A DNA stretch of 64,000 bases from Streptomyces profundus. Its GTDB lineage: Bacteria > Actinomycetota > Actinomycetes > Streptomycetales > Streptomycetaceae. Positions 51,015 to 59,310 of this stretch are shown one piece after another (position 1 is the first letter of the stretch; every line of letters begins with the position of its first letter). Under the pieces are notes generated by a model, which made no database searches, was not told where the DNA came from, and worked only from the letters and a program-made list of their open reading frames with translations. The position numbers and the translations under genes are program-made. Where the stretch lies: assembly GCF_020740535.1 (NCBI RefSeq), contig NZ_CP082362.1, positions 62,001 through 126,000 of the forward strand, written 5' to 3'.

Positions 51015-51797
51015 TCAGCCCGTGGCGGCGCCGAGGCCGAGACCGCCGTCCAGCACCAGGGTCTGGCCGGTGATCCAACTCGCCTCGTCCGAGGTGAGGA
51101 AGGCGACGGCGCCGGCGACATCCTCGGGGACGCCCAGCCGCTTCAGCGGGTAGCCGGCGGCGACGGCCCCCTCGTCGGCCTCGTAGAGCGCGCTGGCGAA
51201 CCGTGTCTTCACCACGGCGGGGGCGACCGCGTTCACCCGGACACCGGGCGCCAGCTCCAGCGCGAGCTGCTCGGTGAGGTTGATCAGCGCCGCCTTGGTG
51301 ACGCCGTAGCCGCCGAGGAACGGCGCGGCCCCAAGACCCGCGATGGAGGAGACGTTGACCACGCTGCCGCCGTGCTCCCGCTGCCAGGCGCGCCAGGCAT
51401 GGCGGGCGAAGCCGAAGGCGGAGAGCACGTTGATCTCGAAGACCTTGGCCAGGGACGCCGGTTCGACCTCGATGAGCGGGCCGAAGACGGGGTTCCCGCC
51501 GGCGTTGTTGACCAGGTGGTCGAGGCGGCCCCAGGCGGTGACCACCCGCTCGACCGCCTCGGCCTGGTGCGCCGGATCGTGCGCCTTGCCGGCCACCCCC
51601 ATCGCGCCCGGGCCCAGCTCGGCGACGGCCTCGGCCAGCCGCTCCCGATCCCGTCCGGTGACGCAGACCCGCGTCCCCCTGGCCGTCAACGCCCGGGCTA
51701 TGCCCAGACCTATCCCCCGGCTGCCGCCGGTGACCAGGGCCACCGGGGCGTCGGGGCCGGCCACCTCGGGCCGCGCCGGCTCAGTCAAGGGGACCAC
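51015..51797 (-). CDS. SDR family oxidoreductase
   Basis: 260 residues. TGGSRGIGLGIARAL cofactor site, LVNNAGGNPVFGPL, catalytic Ser in VNVSSIAGLGAAP and YGVTK. C-terminus ITGQTLVLDGGLGLG is typical of FabG-like reductases. It follows the other SDR gene with overlap; GTG 51797 is chosen, TTG 51788 is an alternative. The two adjacent SDRs probably act in one pathway, such as beta-oxidation or polyketide-like reduction; the same pair next to ung occurs in other streptomycetes as I recall. Confidence 0.88.
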   Translation of the reverse strand: MVPLTEPARPEVAGPDAPVALVTGGSRGIGLGIARALTARGTRVCVTGRDRERLAEAVAELGPGAMGVAGKAHDPAHQAEAVERVVTAWGRLDHLVNNAGGNPVFGPLIEVEPASLAKVFEINVLSAFGFARHAWRAWQREHGGSVVNVSSIAGLGAAPFLGGYGVTKAALINLTEQLALELAPGVRVNAVAPAVVKTRFASALYEADEGAVAAGYPLKRLGVPEDVAGAVAFLTSDEASWITGQTLVLDGGLGLGAATG

Positions 51798-52542
51798 CCG
51801 CCACATAGAGCACCTGGCCCGAGACATAGCCGGCGGCCTCGCTGGCGAAGAAGGCCACGGCGTTCGCGATGTCCGCCGGCTGCCCGACCCGGCGGACCGG
51901 GATCTGCTCGGCGGCGGCCCGCTGGAAGTCGTCGAAGGACATGCCGACGCGCCGCGCCGTCTGCGCCGTCATCTCCGTGGCGACAAAGCCGGGCGCCACC
52001 GCGTTGGCCGTGATGCCGAACTTCCCCAGCTCGATGGCGAGCGTCTTGGTGAAGCCCTGCAACCCCGCCTTGGCCGCCGCGTAGTTGGCCTGGCCCCGAT
52101 TGCCGAGCGCGGAGCTTGAGGAGAGGTTGACGATCCGGCCGAAGCCGGCCTCCACCATGTGTTGTTGACAGGCCCGGGACATCAGGAAGGCGCCGCGCAG
52201 ATGCACGCTCAGGACCGTGTCCCAGTCGGCCTCGCTCATCTTGAAGAGCAGGTTGTCGCGGAGCACCCCGGCGTTGTTCACCAGGATCCCGGGCGGGCCC
52301 AGGCGCTCGGCGACCTGGGACACGGCCGCGGTCACCGCGTCCGTGTCCGAGACGTCGCAGCCGATGGCGAGGGCGCTGCCGCCCGCCGCCTCGATGGCGG
52401 CCACGGCGGGCTGCCCGGCCTCCTCGGTCAGATCCAGCACGGCGACCCGATGGCCGTCGGCGGCCAGCCGCTCGGCGGTGGCGGCCCCGATGCCTCGGGC
52501 CGCGCCGGTCACCAGCGCGACGCGCTGCTCGGTGGTGGACAT
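51781..52542 (-). CDS. 3-oxoacyl-ACP reductase-like SDR (FabG family)
   Basis: 253 residues. TGAARGIGAATAERLAADG, LVNNAGVLRDNLLFKMSEADWD, VNLSSSSALGNRGQANYAAAK (Ser, Tyr, Lys) and a long substrate loop FVATEMTAQTARRVGMSFDDF. VLRDNLLFKM resembles the actinobacterial high-molecular-weight FabG4-type reductases that act on long acyl-CoA. First gene of a two-gene operon. ATG 52542 is chosen because it starts the STTEQRVALVTG core. Confidence 0.9.
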   Translation of the reverse strand: MSTTEQRVALVTGAARGIGAATAERLAADGHRVAVLDLTEEAGQPAVAAIEAAGGSALAIGCDVSDTDAVTAAVSQVAERLGPPGILVNNAGVLRDNLLFKMSEADWDTVLSVHLRGAFLMSRACQQHMVEAGFGRIVNLSSSSALGNRGQANYAAAKAGLQGFTKTLAIELGKFGITANAVAPGFVATEMTAQTARRVGMSFDDFQRAAAEQIPVRRVGQPADIANAVAFFASEAAGYVSGQVLYVAGGPLD

Positions 52543-52628
52543 GCGTGGGGTCTCCTCGCCGTCGAGTGATGCACTACCCACAAGTAACTACCATCCAGGA
52601 CTGACAACGGGAAGCCCACCCCCCGCCC

Positions 52629-53024
52629 TCAGCGCACCAACACCGTGAGCAACCGCTCCAGCTCCGCCTCGGGATCGGCGGTCAACCCGCTGTGCACGGG
52701 CCCCGGTTGCACCACGGTGCTGCGTGGCGCGATCAGCCAGCGGAAGCGCCTCCCCACCTCGTCGGCCGCTCCCTGCCCGGCCTCGGGCCCGCCGTCGCAG
52801 AGGCTCTCGACGGCGCGCAGGGCGGCCCCCACCCCGTCCAGGTCCACCCGGGGGTCGAGCGCCCGCAGCCGCTCGGGAGCGAGGTGGGTGCGGGCCGCGA
52901 GGAAGGAGCGGGGGCGGCAGTAGAGGAGGACCCCCGCGTTGACGCACTCGCCGCGCTCCACCCGGGGCACCACCCGCAGCACCGCGTACTCGAAGACGAC
53001 TCGCTCGCCGCTCGTCCCGCTCAT
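52629..53024 (-). CDS. DUF3037 domain-containing protein
   Basis: 131 residues. FEYAVLRVVPRVERGECVNAGVLLYCR and the central FRWLIAPRSTVVQPGPVHSGLT are signature parts of DUF3037 (PF11236). The function is unknown, but genes of this family almost always follow a HipA-like kinase, as here, where ATG overlaps the kinase stop (ATGA). It may be a partner or substrate of the kinase. Confidence 0.93.
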   Translation of the reverse strand: MSGTSGERVVFEYAVLRVVPRVERGECVNAGVLLYCRPRSFLAARTHLAPERLRALDPRVDLDGVGAALRAVESLCDGGPEAGQGAADEVGRRFRWLIAPRSTVVQPGPVHSGLTADPEAELERLLTVLVR

Positions 53025-53851
53025 CGGCCGGCCCCGTCCCGCTCGGCGGGGCGGCCGGTCAGCCAACCCGGCGCGTTGGAGCGCGTGTGCTGCCGGGGCG
53101 GCCCGAGGGTGACGCGGTCGGCGACGGTGGCGGCGCGGGCCAGCAGCACCTCGCGATAGGCGGCGCGCACCGCGTCGGGCGTCGGCAGCTCGGGTTCGGC
53201 GGCCAGCCAGGCGTCGGGGACCTCGGCCAGTACCGCGTCCAGCAGCTCGGCGGTGACCTGGGGCGCCAGGGTGGCAGCGGCGGCACCGAGGTCGGGGCCG
53301 AAGGGCGCCAGCGCGTGGTCGGACGCGTCGAAGCCGCGCGCCGCCGAGGCCGGGGCGGTAGGCCAGTTGTGGTGCCAGATGAGCGCGGCGCCGTGGTCGA
53401 TCAGCCACAGATCGCCGTGCCAGACCAGCAGGTTGGGGTTGCGCCAGGAGCGGTCCACGTTGTTGACCAGGGCGTCGAACCAGACGACCCGACCGGCCTC
53501 GACCGGGTCCACCCGGTAGGCCAGGGAGTCGAAGCCGATCGAGCCCGGCAGGTAGTCCATGCCGAGGTTGAGGCCGGCGCTGGCCTTGAGGAGCTCCTGC
53601 ACCTCCTGGTCAGGCTCCGCGAGGCCGATCACCGGATCCAACGTCATCCGCACCAACTCCGGCACCCGCAGCCCGAGCCGCCGCGCGAGCCCCCCGCAGA
53701 TCACCTCGGCGACCAATGACTTGGGGCCCTGCCCCGCGCCGGTGAACTTCATCACATAGGTGCCCAGATCGTCCCCCTCGACGATGCCGGGCAGCGATCC
53801 CCCCTCCCGCAGGGGGGTGACATAGCGGGTGGCCAGGACTTCTCTGAGCAT
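53021..53851 (-). CDS. HipA-like kinase domain protein
   Basis: 276 residues. An N-terminal GEGDDLGTYVMKF-like segment (VEGDDLGTYVMKFTGAGQGPKS) supplies the ATP lysine; WFDALVNNVDRSWRNPNLLVW carries the catalytic D...N and HGDLWLIDHGAALIWHH the metal-binding Asp. It lacks the N-terminal subdomain 1 of true HipA and no HipB-like antitoxin is adjacent; instead DUF3037 follows. This pair is a recognised but uncharacterised actinobacterial unit. Probably a protein kinase affecting growth or metabolism; target unknown. Confidence 0.88.
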   Translation of the reverse strand: MLREVLATRYVTPLREGGSLPGIVEGDDLGTYVMKFTGAGQGPKSLVAEVICGGLARRLGLRVPELVRMTLDPVIGLAEPDQEVQELLKASAGLNLGMDYLPGSIGFDSLAYRVDPVEAGRVVWFDALVNNVDRSWRNPNLLVWHGDLWLIDHGAALIWHHNWPTAPASAARGFDASDHALAPFGPDLGAAAATLAPQVTAELLDAVLAEVPDAWLAAEPELPTPDAVRAAYREVLLARAATVADRVTLGPPRQHTRSNAPGWLTGRPAERDGAGR

Positions 53852-53935
53852 GGCCGCAAGGCTATACGCCGCCTCGGCCCCCGCTGTCCGTGGCCGCCGT
53901 CCGACGGGCCGGCGGAGGCCACCGGCCGGAACGGG

Positions 53936-54523
53936 TCAGGCCGGTGGCGGTGGGGTCGCGATCGGCCGCGGCCCGCGGTGGCGGTCCGGTTCGACCACGG
54001 CGGACAGGCCGTTGAGGAGCAGCGCGGTGCCGCCCCGCAGATGGGCGACATCCCGGGAACCGTCCCCCGTCGTCACCAGGTAGGAGTAGTGCTCGGTCCA
54101 GGAGAGGCGGGAGCCGCCGGCCTCGTCGGCCAGTTCGACGGTGACCAGGGAGACCCAGCGGCGCACCCCGTTGACCAGCGCCGTGTAGGCGAACACGAAG
54201 CGTTCGTCGGGCACGAGGTCCAGGAACCGGGACTGGTTCTCCAGGTGTTCCTCGACGCCACCGGAGCTGAACACGTTGCGGGCGACCGCCTCCCCGCCGA
54301 CCCGGAAGTCCAGCCGGTGCTCGGCGGTCGCCGTCCGGCCGGGCAGCCGGAACCAGCGGGCGCGCAGGCCGGGTTCGGCGAAAGCGCGGAAGACGTCGGC
54401 CCTCGGGGCCGAGAAGTCGCGGGTCAGCACGAAGGTGCCACGCGGGGCGGACGGCGCCTCGGGCCCGGTGGCGTCGCCAGGGGAACGCTCCGTGTCCCCC
54501 GGAGCACGGTGGGGTGCGTCCAT
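53936..54523 (-). CDS. SRPBCC/AHSA1-type protein
   Basis: 195 residues. After a 30-residue disordered N-terminus comes the START-like fold: FSAPRADVFRAFAEPGLRARWF, FLDLVPDERFVFAYTALVNG, VELADEAGGSRLSWTEHYSYL and DVAHLRGGTALLLNGL. These lipid- or ligand-binding proteins are common next to ArsR regulators; here none is adjacent. Function unknown. Confidence 0.88.
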   Translation of the reverse strand: MDAPHRAPGDTERSPGDATGPEAPSAPRGTFVLTRDFSAPRADVFRAFAEPGLRARWFRLPGRTATAEHRLDFRVGGEAVARNVFSSGGVEEHLENQSRFLDLVPDERFVFAYTALVNGVRRWVSLVTVELADEAGGSRLSWTEHYSYLVTTGDGSRDVAHLRGGTALLLNGLSAVVEPDRHRGPRPIATPPPPA

Positions 54524-54810
54524 CGGGGCAAGCTAACACAGGCGTGCGACACCCCCGTTCGGCGCGGCGGGAGCCCGGGAACGGGGGCGAGAGCGGTGGC
54601 CGGCGTGGTGACGGGCACCCGCCCGGCGGGCGGCGTTCGCGTTCAACGGCGATGCGAGCGTGCGGACATCTCCGAACCGCTCGCCGCGCCGCCGTTCCGG
54701 TGCCGCGTCCTCGGCTACCCTCACGGCGGCTGGGTAGGTGGCACGCACGCTCCCGCCCCGAGGCGGGCACCAGAGCGTGCCACGCGGTTGTCCACGAGAG
54801 GTGATGCACG

Positions 54811-55227
54811 ATGAACGGTCCGGTGACCACGCGCAGAGCGGCGGTGGTGGCGGGTGCCGCGGGGCTCGCGGCGGCGCTGACCGCCTGCGGCTCCGACAGC
54901 GGCAGCGACGGCGGAGACGGTGGCGAGGAGGCTGACCGCGGCGAGGAGTTGGGCGCCACGGGCGAGATCCCCGTCGGCGGCGGGAAGATCTACACCGATC
55001 AGCAGGTGGTGGTGACCCAGCCGGCCGAGGGGGACTTCGTGGCCTTCTCCTCGATCTGCACCCACCAGGGCTGCCCGGTCGCCGAGGTGTCCGGTGGGTC
55101 CATCAACTGCACCTGCCACGGCACCCGGTTCGACATCGCCGACGGCAGCGTGCTGGAGGGCCCGGCCACCACCCCGCTGCCCCAGGAGGCCATCACGGTG
55201 GAGGGCGGGACCATCCTGCGCGGCTGA
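54811..55227 (+). CDS. Rieske [2Fe-2S] lipoprotein
   Basis: 138 residues. Signal TTRRAAVVAGAAGLAAALTAC with twin arginines (Tat-like) and lipidated Cys26, Gly/Asp/Ser linker, then a Rieske domain: ICTHQGCPVAEVSGG and INCTCHGTRFDIADG, giving two Cys and two His for the cluster. Exported Rieske lipoproteins in streptomycetes are probably electron carriers outside the membrane; partners unknown. GTG-type AGAGGTGATGCACG stretch with AGGTGATG serves as ribosome site. Followed by a perfect 18-bp terminator. Confidence 0.93.
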   Translation: MNGPVTTRRAAVVAGAAGLAAALTACGSDSGSDGGDGGEEADRGEELGATGEIPVGGGKIYTDQQVVVTQPAEGDFVAFSSICTHQGCPVAEVSGGSINCTCHGTRFDIADGSVLEGPATTPLPQEAITVEGGTILRG

Positions 55228-55260
55228 CGGCGGCGGCCCCCCGCCCACCCGCACGCCGCG

Positions 55261-55302
55261 CCGCCCTCGGTGGACGGGAGGTGCCCCGTCCACCGAGGGC
55301 GG
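55261..55302 (+). terminator. Perfect 18-bp stem-loop terminator after the Rieske gene
   Basis: The arm CCGCCCTCGGTGGACGGG pairs with its full complement around AGGTGC. It lies 34 bp after the Rieske stop and before the convergent GH64 stop, so it may end both transcripts. Confidence 0.85.
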
Positions 55303-55361
55303 CGATCACGCGATGCCTCAACCGTGCGGGCGGTTCGCGGTGTTCGAGCCGGGCCTGACGC

Positions 55362-56549
55362 TCAGTCGTACGGCAGGAACGTCATGAACGCCTCGGTCGG
55401 GTCGCCGTCGTGCACCAGCGACTCATGGGCGCCGACGTCGTCGAAGGCGAACGCGTACGCCTTGCCGTCCACCATCGCCTCGTGGACCACGCGGGCGTAG
55501 TGGTTGGTCACGCTGTCCTGGTAGAAGCCCGAGTTGTCCTGGTCGGGCTGCTCGGAGTTGGTCAGCAGCGTGGTCCGGTTGAAGGCGGCGCACAGCGTGC
55601 GGGACAGCGGCCCGCGCACCAGGTCGTTGGGCGCGTCCAGCAGCTTGTAGCAGCCGAAGACGCTGTCGGAGTCCGGCTTCTCGAAGCTGGTGACGACCTC
55701 GCCGGAACCGTCCCTGAAGTTCATGACGCCACCCTCGACGTTCCCGTAGTACTTGGTGTCGGGTTCGTGGGAGAACGGCGTGACCGTCAACGTCTGGGAC
55801 GCGTAGTGGTCCCACACCCGGTCGATGTAGTCACCGAGGACGTCGGCCGGCACATCGCCGGTGCCCACGCCATGCCCGGGGGAGAGCACCCGCAACGGCT
55901 CCCCGTCCGGGCCCTCGTGGACCAGATCGCCCCAGCCGGCCTCGCGCACGCCGTCGAAGACCGCCTGGTAGCCGCCGGACTTCAGCTCGCCCGTGGTCCT
56001 GACCGCGCCGCCCGACTCCCGCACGCCCACCGAGTACGGCGCGGTGAACATGTCCACCTGCGTGCTGTTCATCCACAGGCCGTCGTCGTTGAGCGTGTAC
56101 TCCGACCAGTTGAAGCGGATGTTGCGGTTGGGGTCGTCGGGGTTCTGGACCGCCGGCTGCACCAGTCCGTCCTCGCTCAGGGCGAAGTGCAGCTTCTCGC
56201 CCACGGCGAAGTACACCCGGCCGGAGAACTTGGGCATCTGGATGGTGATGGTCTCGCCGTTGGCCGGCCCCGGGATCGACGCGTCGGGCGCGGGGACCGG
56301 CGGGCTTCCACCGCCCGTCCAGGCGTGGAACGTGCCGTCCGCGTCGGCGTAGCCCAGCCGGCCGCTGCTCAGCTCGGTGCCCAGGTTGTAGAGGTAGACG
56401 GGCTCGTCACGCCCCGAGTCGTTGGTGATGGTGAGCGGAATGGTGTCGGGCACGGCCTCCGCCTCGGGCGCGGGGCCCAGGGCGGTGAAGCCCGTCGCCA
56501 CGACCGCGCTCGCGACCGCGGCCACCAGAACTCTTCGCAAGCGGAACAC
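55362..56549 (-). CDS. Secreted GH64 beta-1,3-glucanase
   Basis: 395 residues with signal peptide (RLRRVLVAAVASAVVATGF, cleavage after AEA near 30). The mature part is a GH64 thaumatin-like/beta-barrel enzyme: FSGRVYFAVGEKLHFAL, NWSEYTLNDDGLWMNSTQVDMFTAPYSV (in pieces, with the catalytic Asp/Glu region), YIDRVWDHYASQ and RTLCAAFNRTTLLTN. GH64 enzymes release laminaripentaose from beta-1,3-glucan such as fungal cell walls. GTG 56549 follows GAGGACAAC. Upstream lie two perfect LacI-type boxes, so induction by a glucan-derived sugar is likely. Confidence 0.92.
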   Translation of the reverse strand: MFRLRRVLVAAVASAVVATGFTALGPAPEAEAVPDTIPLTITNDSGRDEPVYLYNLGTELSSGRLGYADADGTFHAWTGGGSPPVPAPDASIPGPANGETITIQMPKFSGRVYFAVGEKLHFALSEDGLVQPAVQNPDDPNRNIRFNWSEYTLNDDGLWMNSTQVDMFTAPYSVGVRESGGAVRTTGELKSGGYQAVFDGVREAGWGDLVHEGPDGEPLRVLSPGHGVGTGDVPADVLGDYIDRVWDHYASQTLTVTPFSHEPDTKYYGNVEGGVMNFRDGSGEVVTSFEKPDSDSVFGCYKLLDAPNDLVRGPLSRTLCAAFNRTTLLTNSEQPDQDNSGFYQDSVTNHYARVVHEAMVDGKAYAFAFDDVGAHESLVHDGDPTEAFMTFLPYD

Positions 56550-56641
56550 CGTTGTCCTCCTCGTCTCGACCAACTCCCATCGGCCACGCACCGCCAACAC
56601 CGCGCCCACGGCGGGCGATTCGTCTGTGCGAGAGACGCCCA

Positions 56642-56673
56642 TGAGAGCGCTCTCAGGATTGAGAGCGCTCTCA
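56642..56673. promoter_or_regulatory. Two perfect LacI-type operators TGAGAGCGCTCTCA
   Basis: Identical 14-bp palindromes at 56642-56655 and 56660-56673, 18 bp apart, 93 bp upstream of the GH64 start. Form and GCGC centre match operators of LacI-family regulators of cellulose/beta-glucoside use (the CebR box is TGGGAGCGCTCCCA). The regulator gene is not in the window. Confidence 0.85.
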
Positions 56674-56773
56674 CCGTCCCGTAGCGCCGTGTACCTGTCA
56701 ATACTTCGCCGCGCATCGGCGGCGCCTTCGCCCGACAGCGGCCAGCGAGCATGGGGCCGGCCGCCCCCCTGGG

Positions 56774-57517
56774 CTACACGAGGCCCCCGTTGGCCCGGAT
56801 GTTCTGGCCCGTCAGCCACCGGCCGTCCGGACCCGCGAGGAAGGCGACCACATCCGCCACGTCCTCGGGCTGGCCGAGGCGGCCGAGCGGGGTCATTCCG
56901 GCGACCATCGCCAGCTTCTCCGGCTCGTTGGCCGCGTTCAGCAGATCGGTGTCCGTGGCGCCGGGCGAGACGGTGTTGACCGTTATGCCCCGTGCGCCCA
57001 GCTCGCGCGAGGCCACCAGGGTCAGCTGTTCGAGGGCGCCCTTGCTGGCCGCGTAGGGGGCGTTCCCCGGGGCGGGGAGAACCGTGTTGAGGGTGGATAT
57101 GTTCACGATCCGCCCGCCCTCGCGCATGTGCCGCGCCGCATAGCGCACCGTGAGGAAGACGGACCGCGCGTTCACGGCCATCACCCGGTCGAAATCAGCC
57201 TCGGTCGTCTGCGCGATGGGCACGACCTCGGACTGGGTAGCCGCGTTGTTGACCAGGACATCCAGGCCACCGAGCTGACGTTCGGCCCCGGCTAACACCT
57301 CCTCGGCCGCGCCGGGCTCGGCCAGATCCAGCTGGACCGCGGTGACGTTCCCGTCCGCCTTCTCGGCCTGCCGCACGACCTCGTCCGCGGCCTCACCGTT
57401 CCGCGCGTAGGTGAAGACCACAGCCGCTCCGTCCCGTGCGAGCCGCAGCACGACCGCCCGGCCGATCCCCCGTGAACCCCCGGTGACAACAGCCGCCTTG
57501 CCTGCGAGCACCGCCAT
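56774..57517 (-). CDS. SDR family oxidoreductase with a TTA codon
   Basis: 247 residues. TGGSRGIGRAVVLRLARDG, VNNAATQSEVVPI, NISTLNTVLPAPG with catalytic Ser and YAASKGALEQL. Resembles glucose-1-dehydrogenase/FabG-like enzymes. Codon 75 is TTA (57293-57295), so translation probably depends on the bldA tRNA and hence on developmental stage. ATG 57517 is the obvious start. Upstream to the right a decayed HIT gene is found. Substrate unknown. Confidence 0.9.
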   Translation of the reverse strand: MAVLAGKAAVVTGGSRGIGRAVVLRLARDGAAVVFTYARNGEAADEVVRQAEKADGNVTAVQLDLAEPGAAEEVLAGAERQLGGLDVLVNNAATQSEVVPIAQTTEADFDRVMAVNARSVFLTVRYAARHMREGGRIVNISTLNTVLPAPGNAPYAASKGALEQLTLVASRELGARGITVNTVSPGATDTDLLNAANEPEKLAMVAGMTPLGRLGQPEDVADVVAFLAGPDGRWLTGQNIRANGGLV

Positions 57518-57760
57518 GATCTCCCCTTCCCTCCGGCCCGTCTGTCGCGCACACCCCTACCCACCAAGGGGACCCCGAAGAGCGCGGGCTCCCCGGCGAG
57601 CAGAGACCGAGGGAGCACTCCCCTCTCGCCCAAGAAGACACCACCTGCTGTGAACACAGTGTTTCCGCCTCCCGCGCGAAACGAGGCCCGCCGGCCCGGC
57701 TGACCACGGCTCTCCCGCTCACCTCCCCCGGCGATCGACACGGCCCCTACGCTTCCCGGC

Positions 57761-58215
57761 GTGACGGCCTCCGCCTGCTACGCCGGCGGCCAGGAAGCTC
57801 GGTTCGACGCTCCGCCGCCGCGTGAACGCGGCGCCGCGGATCGCTACTGGCGCGTGGGCACACACCGTGGACGCCGGGCCTCCCGGCTGGCCCGTACCGC
57901 CGCCTCGCCGCCATGTCCCGGCCGTTCACGAGCTCACGGACGCCGAAGCCGAGACGCTGGGGAGGTGGCAGCTGAGGCCGTCCCAGGCCCCGCACTCGGC
58001 AACTGGTCGCCCAGGAACCAGTGTCGCCCGGCTCGCGGGGAACGACGGCCGCACCCATGGCCACTTCCCCGTGGTGCCGCGTGTGGCTGACCTGCCGGGT
58101 GATCTCCGGGGGCCTGGCGTGTTCGAACTGCTCAGGGCGCCCGAACAGCGACGGCTCACCGCTGACCGGGCGGACGACCCGGCCCGGGCGATCCAAGCCC
58201 AACTCGCGCGCCTGA
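57761..58215 (+). pseudogene. Decayed HIT-family hydrolase gene (frameshifted)
   Basis: Reading from GTG 57761 gives SACYAGGQEARFDAPPPRE then DRYWRV, the usual start of an actinobacterial HIT protein (CYACGQE...WRVAH). At 57857 one extra G shifts the frame; the next frame continues AHTVDAGPPGWPVPPPRRHV, PAVHELTDAEAETLGRWQ, THGHFPVVPRVADLPGDLRG and GVFELLRAPEQRRLTAD, all in family order. The zinc-motif second Cys is Gly, and the histidine triad HxHxH has become HGHFP. The expected stop (TGA 58213) lies in yet another frame. Thus at least two frame changes and loss of key residues: a pseudogene rather than a sequencing slip. Confidence 0.78.
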
Positions 58216-58348
58216 CACCGTCGGTCGACGAGCACGGAGGTCGAGCCGGGGCCGCCTGGGACCGACGCCGGACGACGGAGGCCGCCCCCGCCGGCCGGGC
58301 CACGGGCGGAAGGCGTCGGCCGGCTTCCGGGGCGTCGGAGGTCGCCGC

Positions 58349-59248
58349 CTACCCGTCGGGAGACACCTCGTGGAGGGCGGCGACGGCGGCGCGGACGGAG
58401 GGGCGGCCGGTTGAGCCCTCACGCCAGACGGCGTACACCCGGCGGGTGATGCTCCCGCGCAGCGGAACCAGCGCCACCCCGTCGGGCACCGGCGTGCGGC
58501 CGAGGCGGGGGGCGACGGCCACGCCAAGACCGGCGGCGATCAGGGCCAGCTGCGTGTGGTGTTCGAACGCGGTGTGCTCGATCTTGGGTTCGATCCCACG
58601 CCCGCGCAGGGTGAACATCAGCCAGTCGTGACAGATCGCGCCCGGCGGCCAGGAGACCCAGTGCTCGTCGGCGAGCTCCGTCAGGTCCACCTCGCTCCGG
58701 TCGGCGAGCGGATGGGCGACCGGCAGCGCGATATCGGCCACATCGTCGAAGAGGGTCACCCGGGCGAGCCCGCCGGGCAGGGCCAGCGGCCGGTTGTACC
58801 AGTCGAGGACGACGGCCAGGTCGATGTCCCCGCGCGCCAACACCCGCAGCGCCTCCTCCGGCTCCATCTCGCGGAGCGTGGGCCGCAGTTGGGGATGCGC
58901 ACCACGCAGGGTGGCGAGCGCGGCCGGAAACAGCCCCCGGGCGGCGGTGGCGAACGCGCCGACCCGAAGCTCGCCCACCGCCTGGCCGCGCTGGGCCTCC
59001 AGGTCGGCGTGGGCCACCTCCACCTGGGACAGGATGCGCTCGGCGTGCTCGGCGAGGAGCCGGCCCGCGTCGGTGAGCCGCACACCACGACCGCTCTTGG
59101 CCAGCAGCCGCTGCCCGGTCTCCCGCTCCAGCTTGGCCAGCTGTTGGGAGACCGCCGAAGTGGTCACCCGCAGGGCGAGGGCCGCGGCGCTGACCGAGCC
59201 GTGGCTGCGCACGGCATAGAGCACCCGCAGCCGGTCCAGGTTCAACAT
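58349..59248 (-). CDS. LysR-family transcriptional regulator
   Basis: 299 residues. The N-terminal HTH SVSAAALALRVTTSAVSQQLAKLERETG spans about 18-45 (shown in full family layout), followed by LLAKSGRGVRLTDAGRLLAEHAERIL and a two-lobe ligand domain (LRVGAFATAARGLFP, AFEHHTQLALIAAGLGVAVAPRL). Typically controls a divergent gene; here the neighbours are a pseudogene and MocR on the same strand, so its target may have been lost or lies elsewhere. Confidence 0.93.
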   Translation of the reverse strand: MLNLDRLRVLYAVRSHGSVSAAALALRVTTSAVSQQLAKLERETGQRLLAKSGRGVRLTDAGRLLAEHAERILSQVEVAHADLEAQRGQAVGELRVGAFATAARGLFPAALATLRGAHPQLRPTLREMEPEEALRVLARGDIDLAVVLDWYNRPLALPGGLARVTLFDDVADIALPVAHPLADRSEVDLTELADEHWVSWPPGAICHDWLMFTLRGRGIEPKIEHTAFEHHTQLALIAAGLGVAVAPRLGRTPVPDGVALVPLRGSITRRVYAVWREGSTGRPSVRAAVAALHEVSPDG

Positions 59249-59310
59249 GTCAGCGATGCTACACAGTTGAGCCCTACTGACCTCTCCGCGCTACACAAAG
59301 GTGGGCCAGG

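Noticed and set aside
57747..58235. 162-codon minus-strand frame opposite the HIT remnant
   Set aside because: No family features; the plus strand carries recognisable HIT segments.
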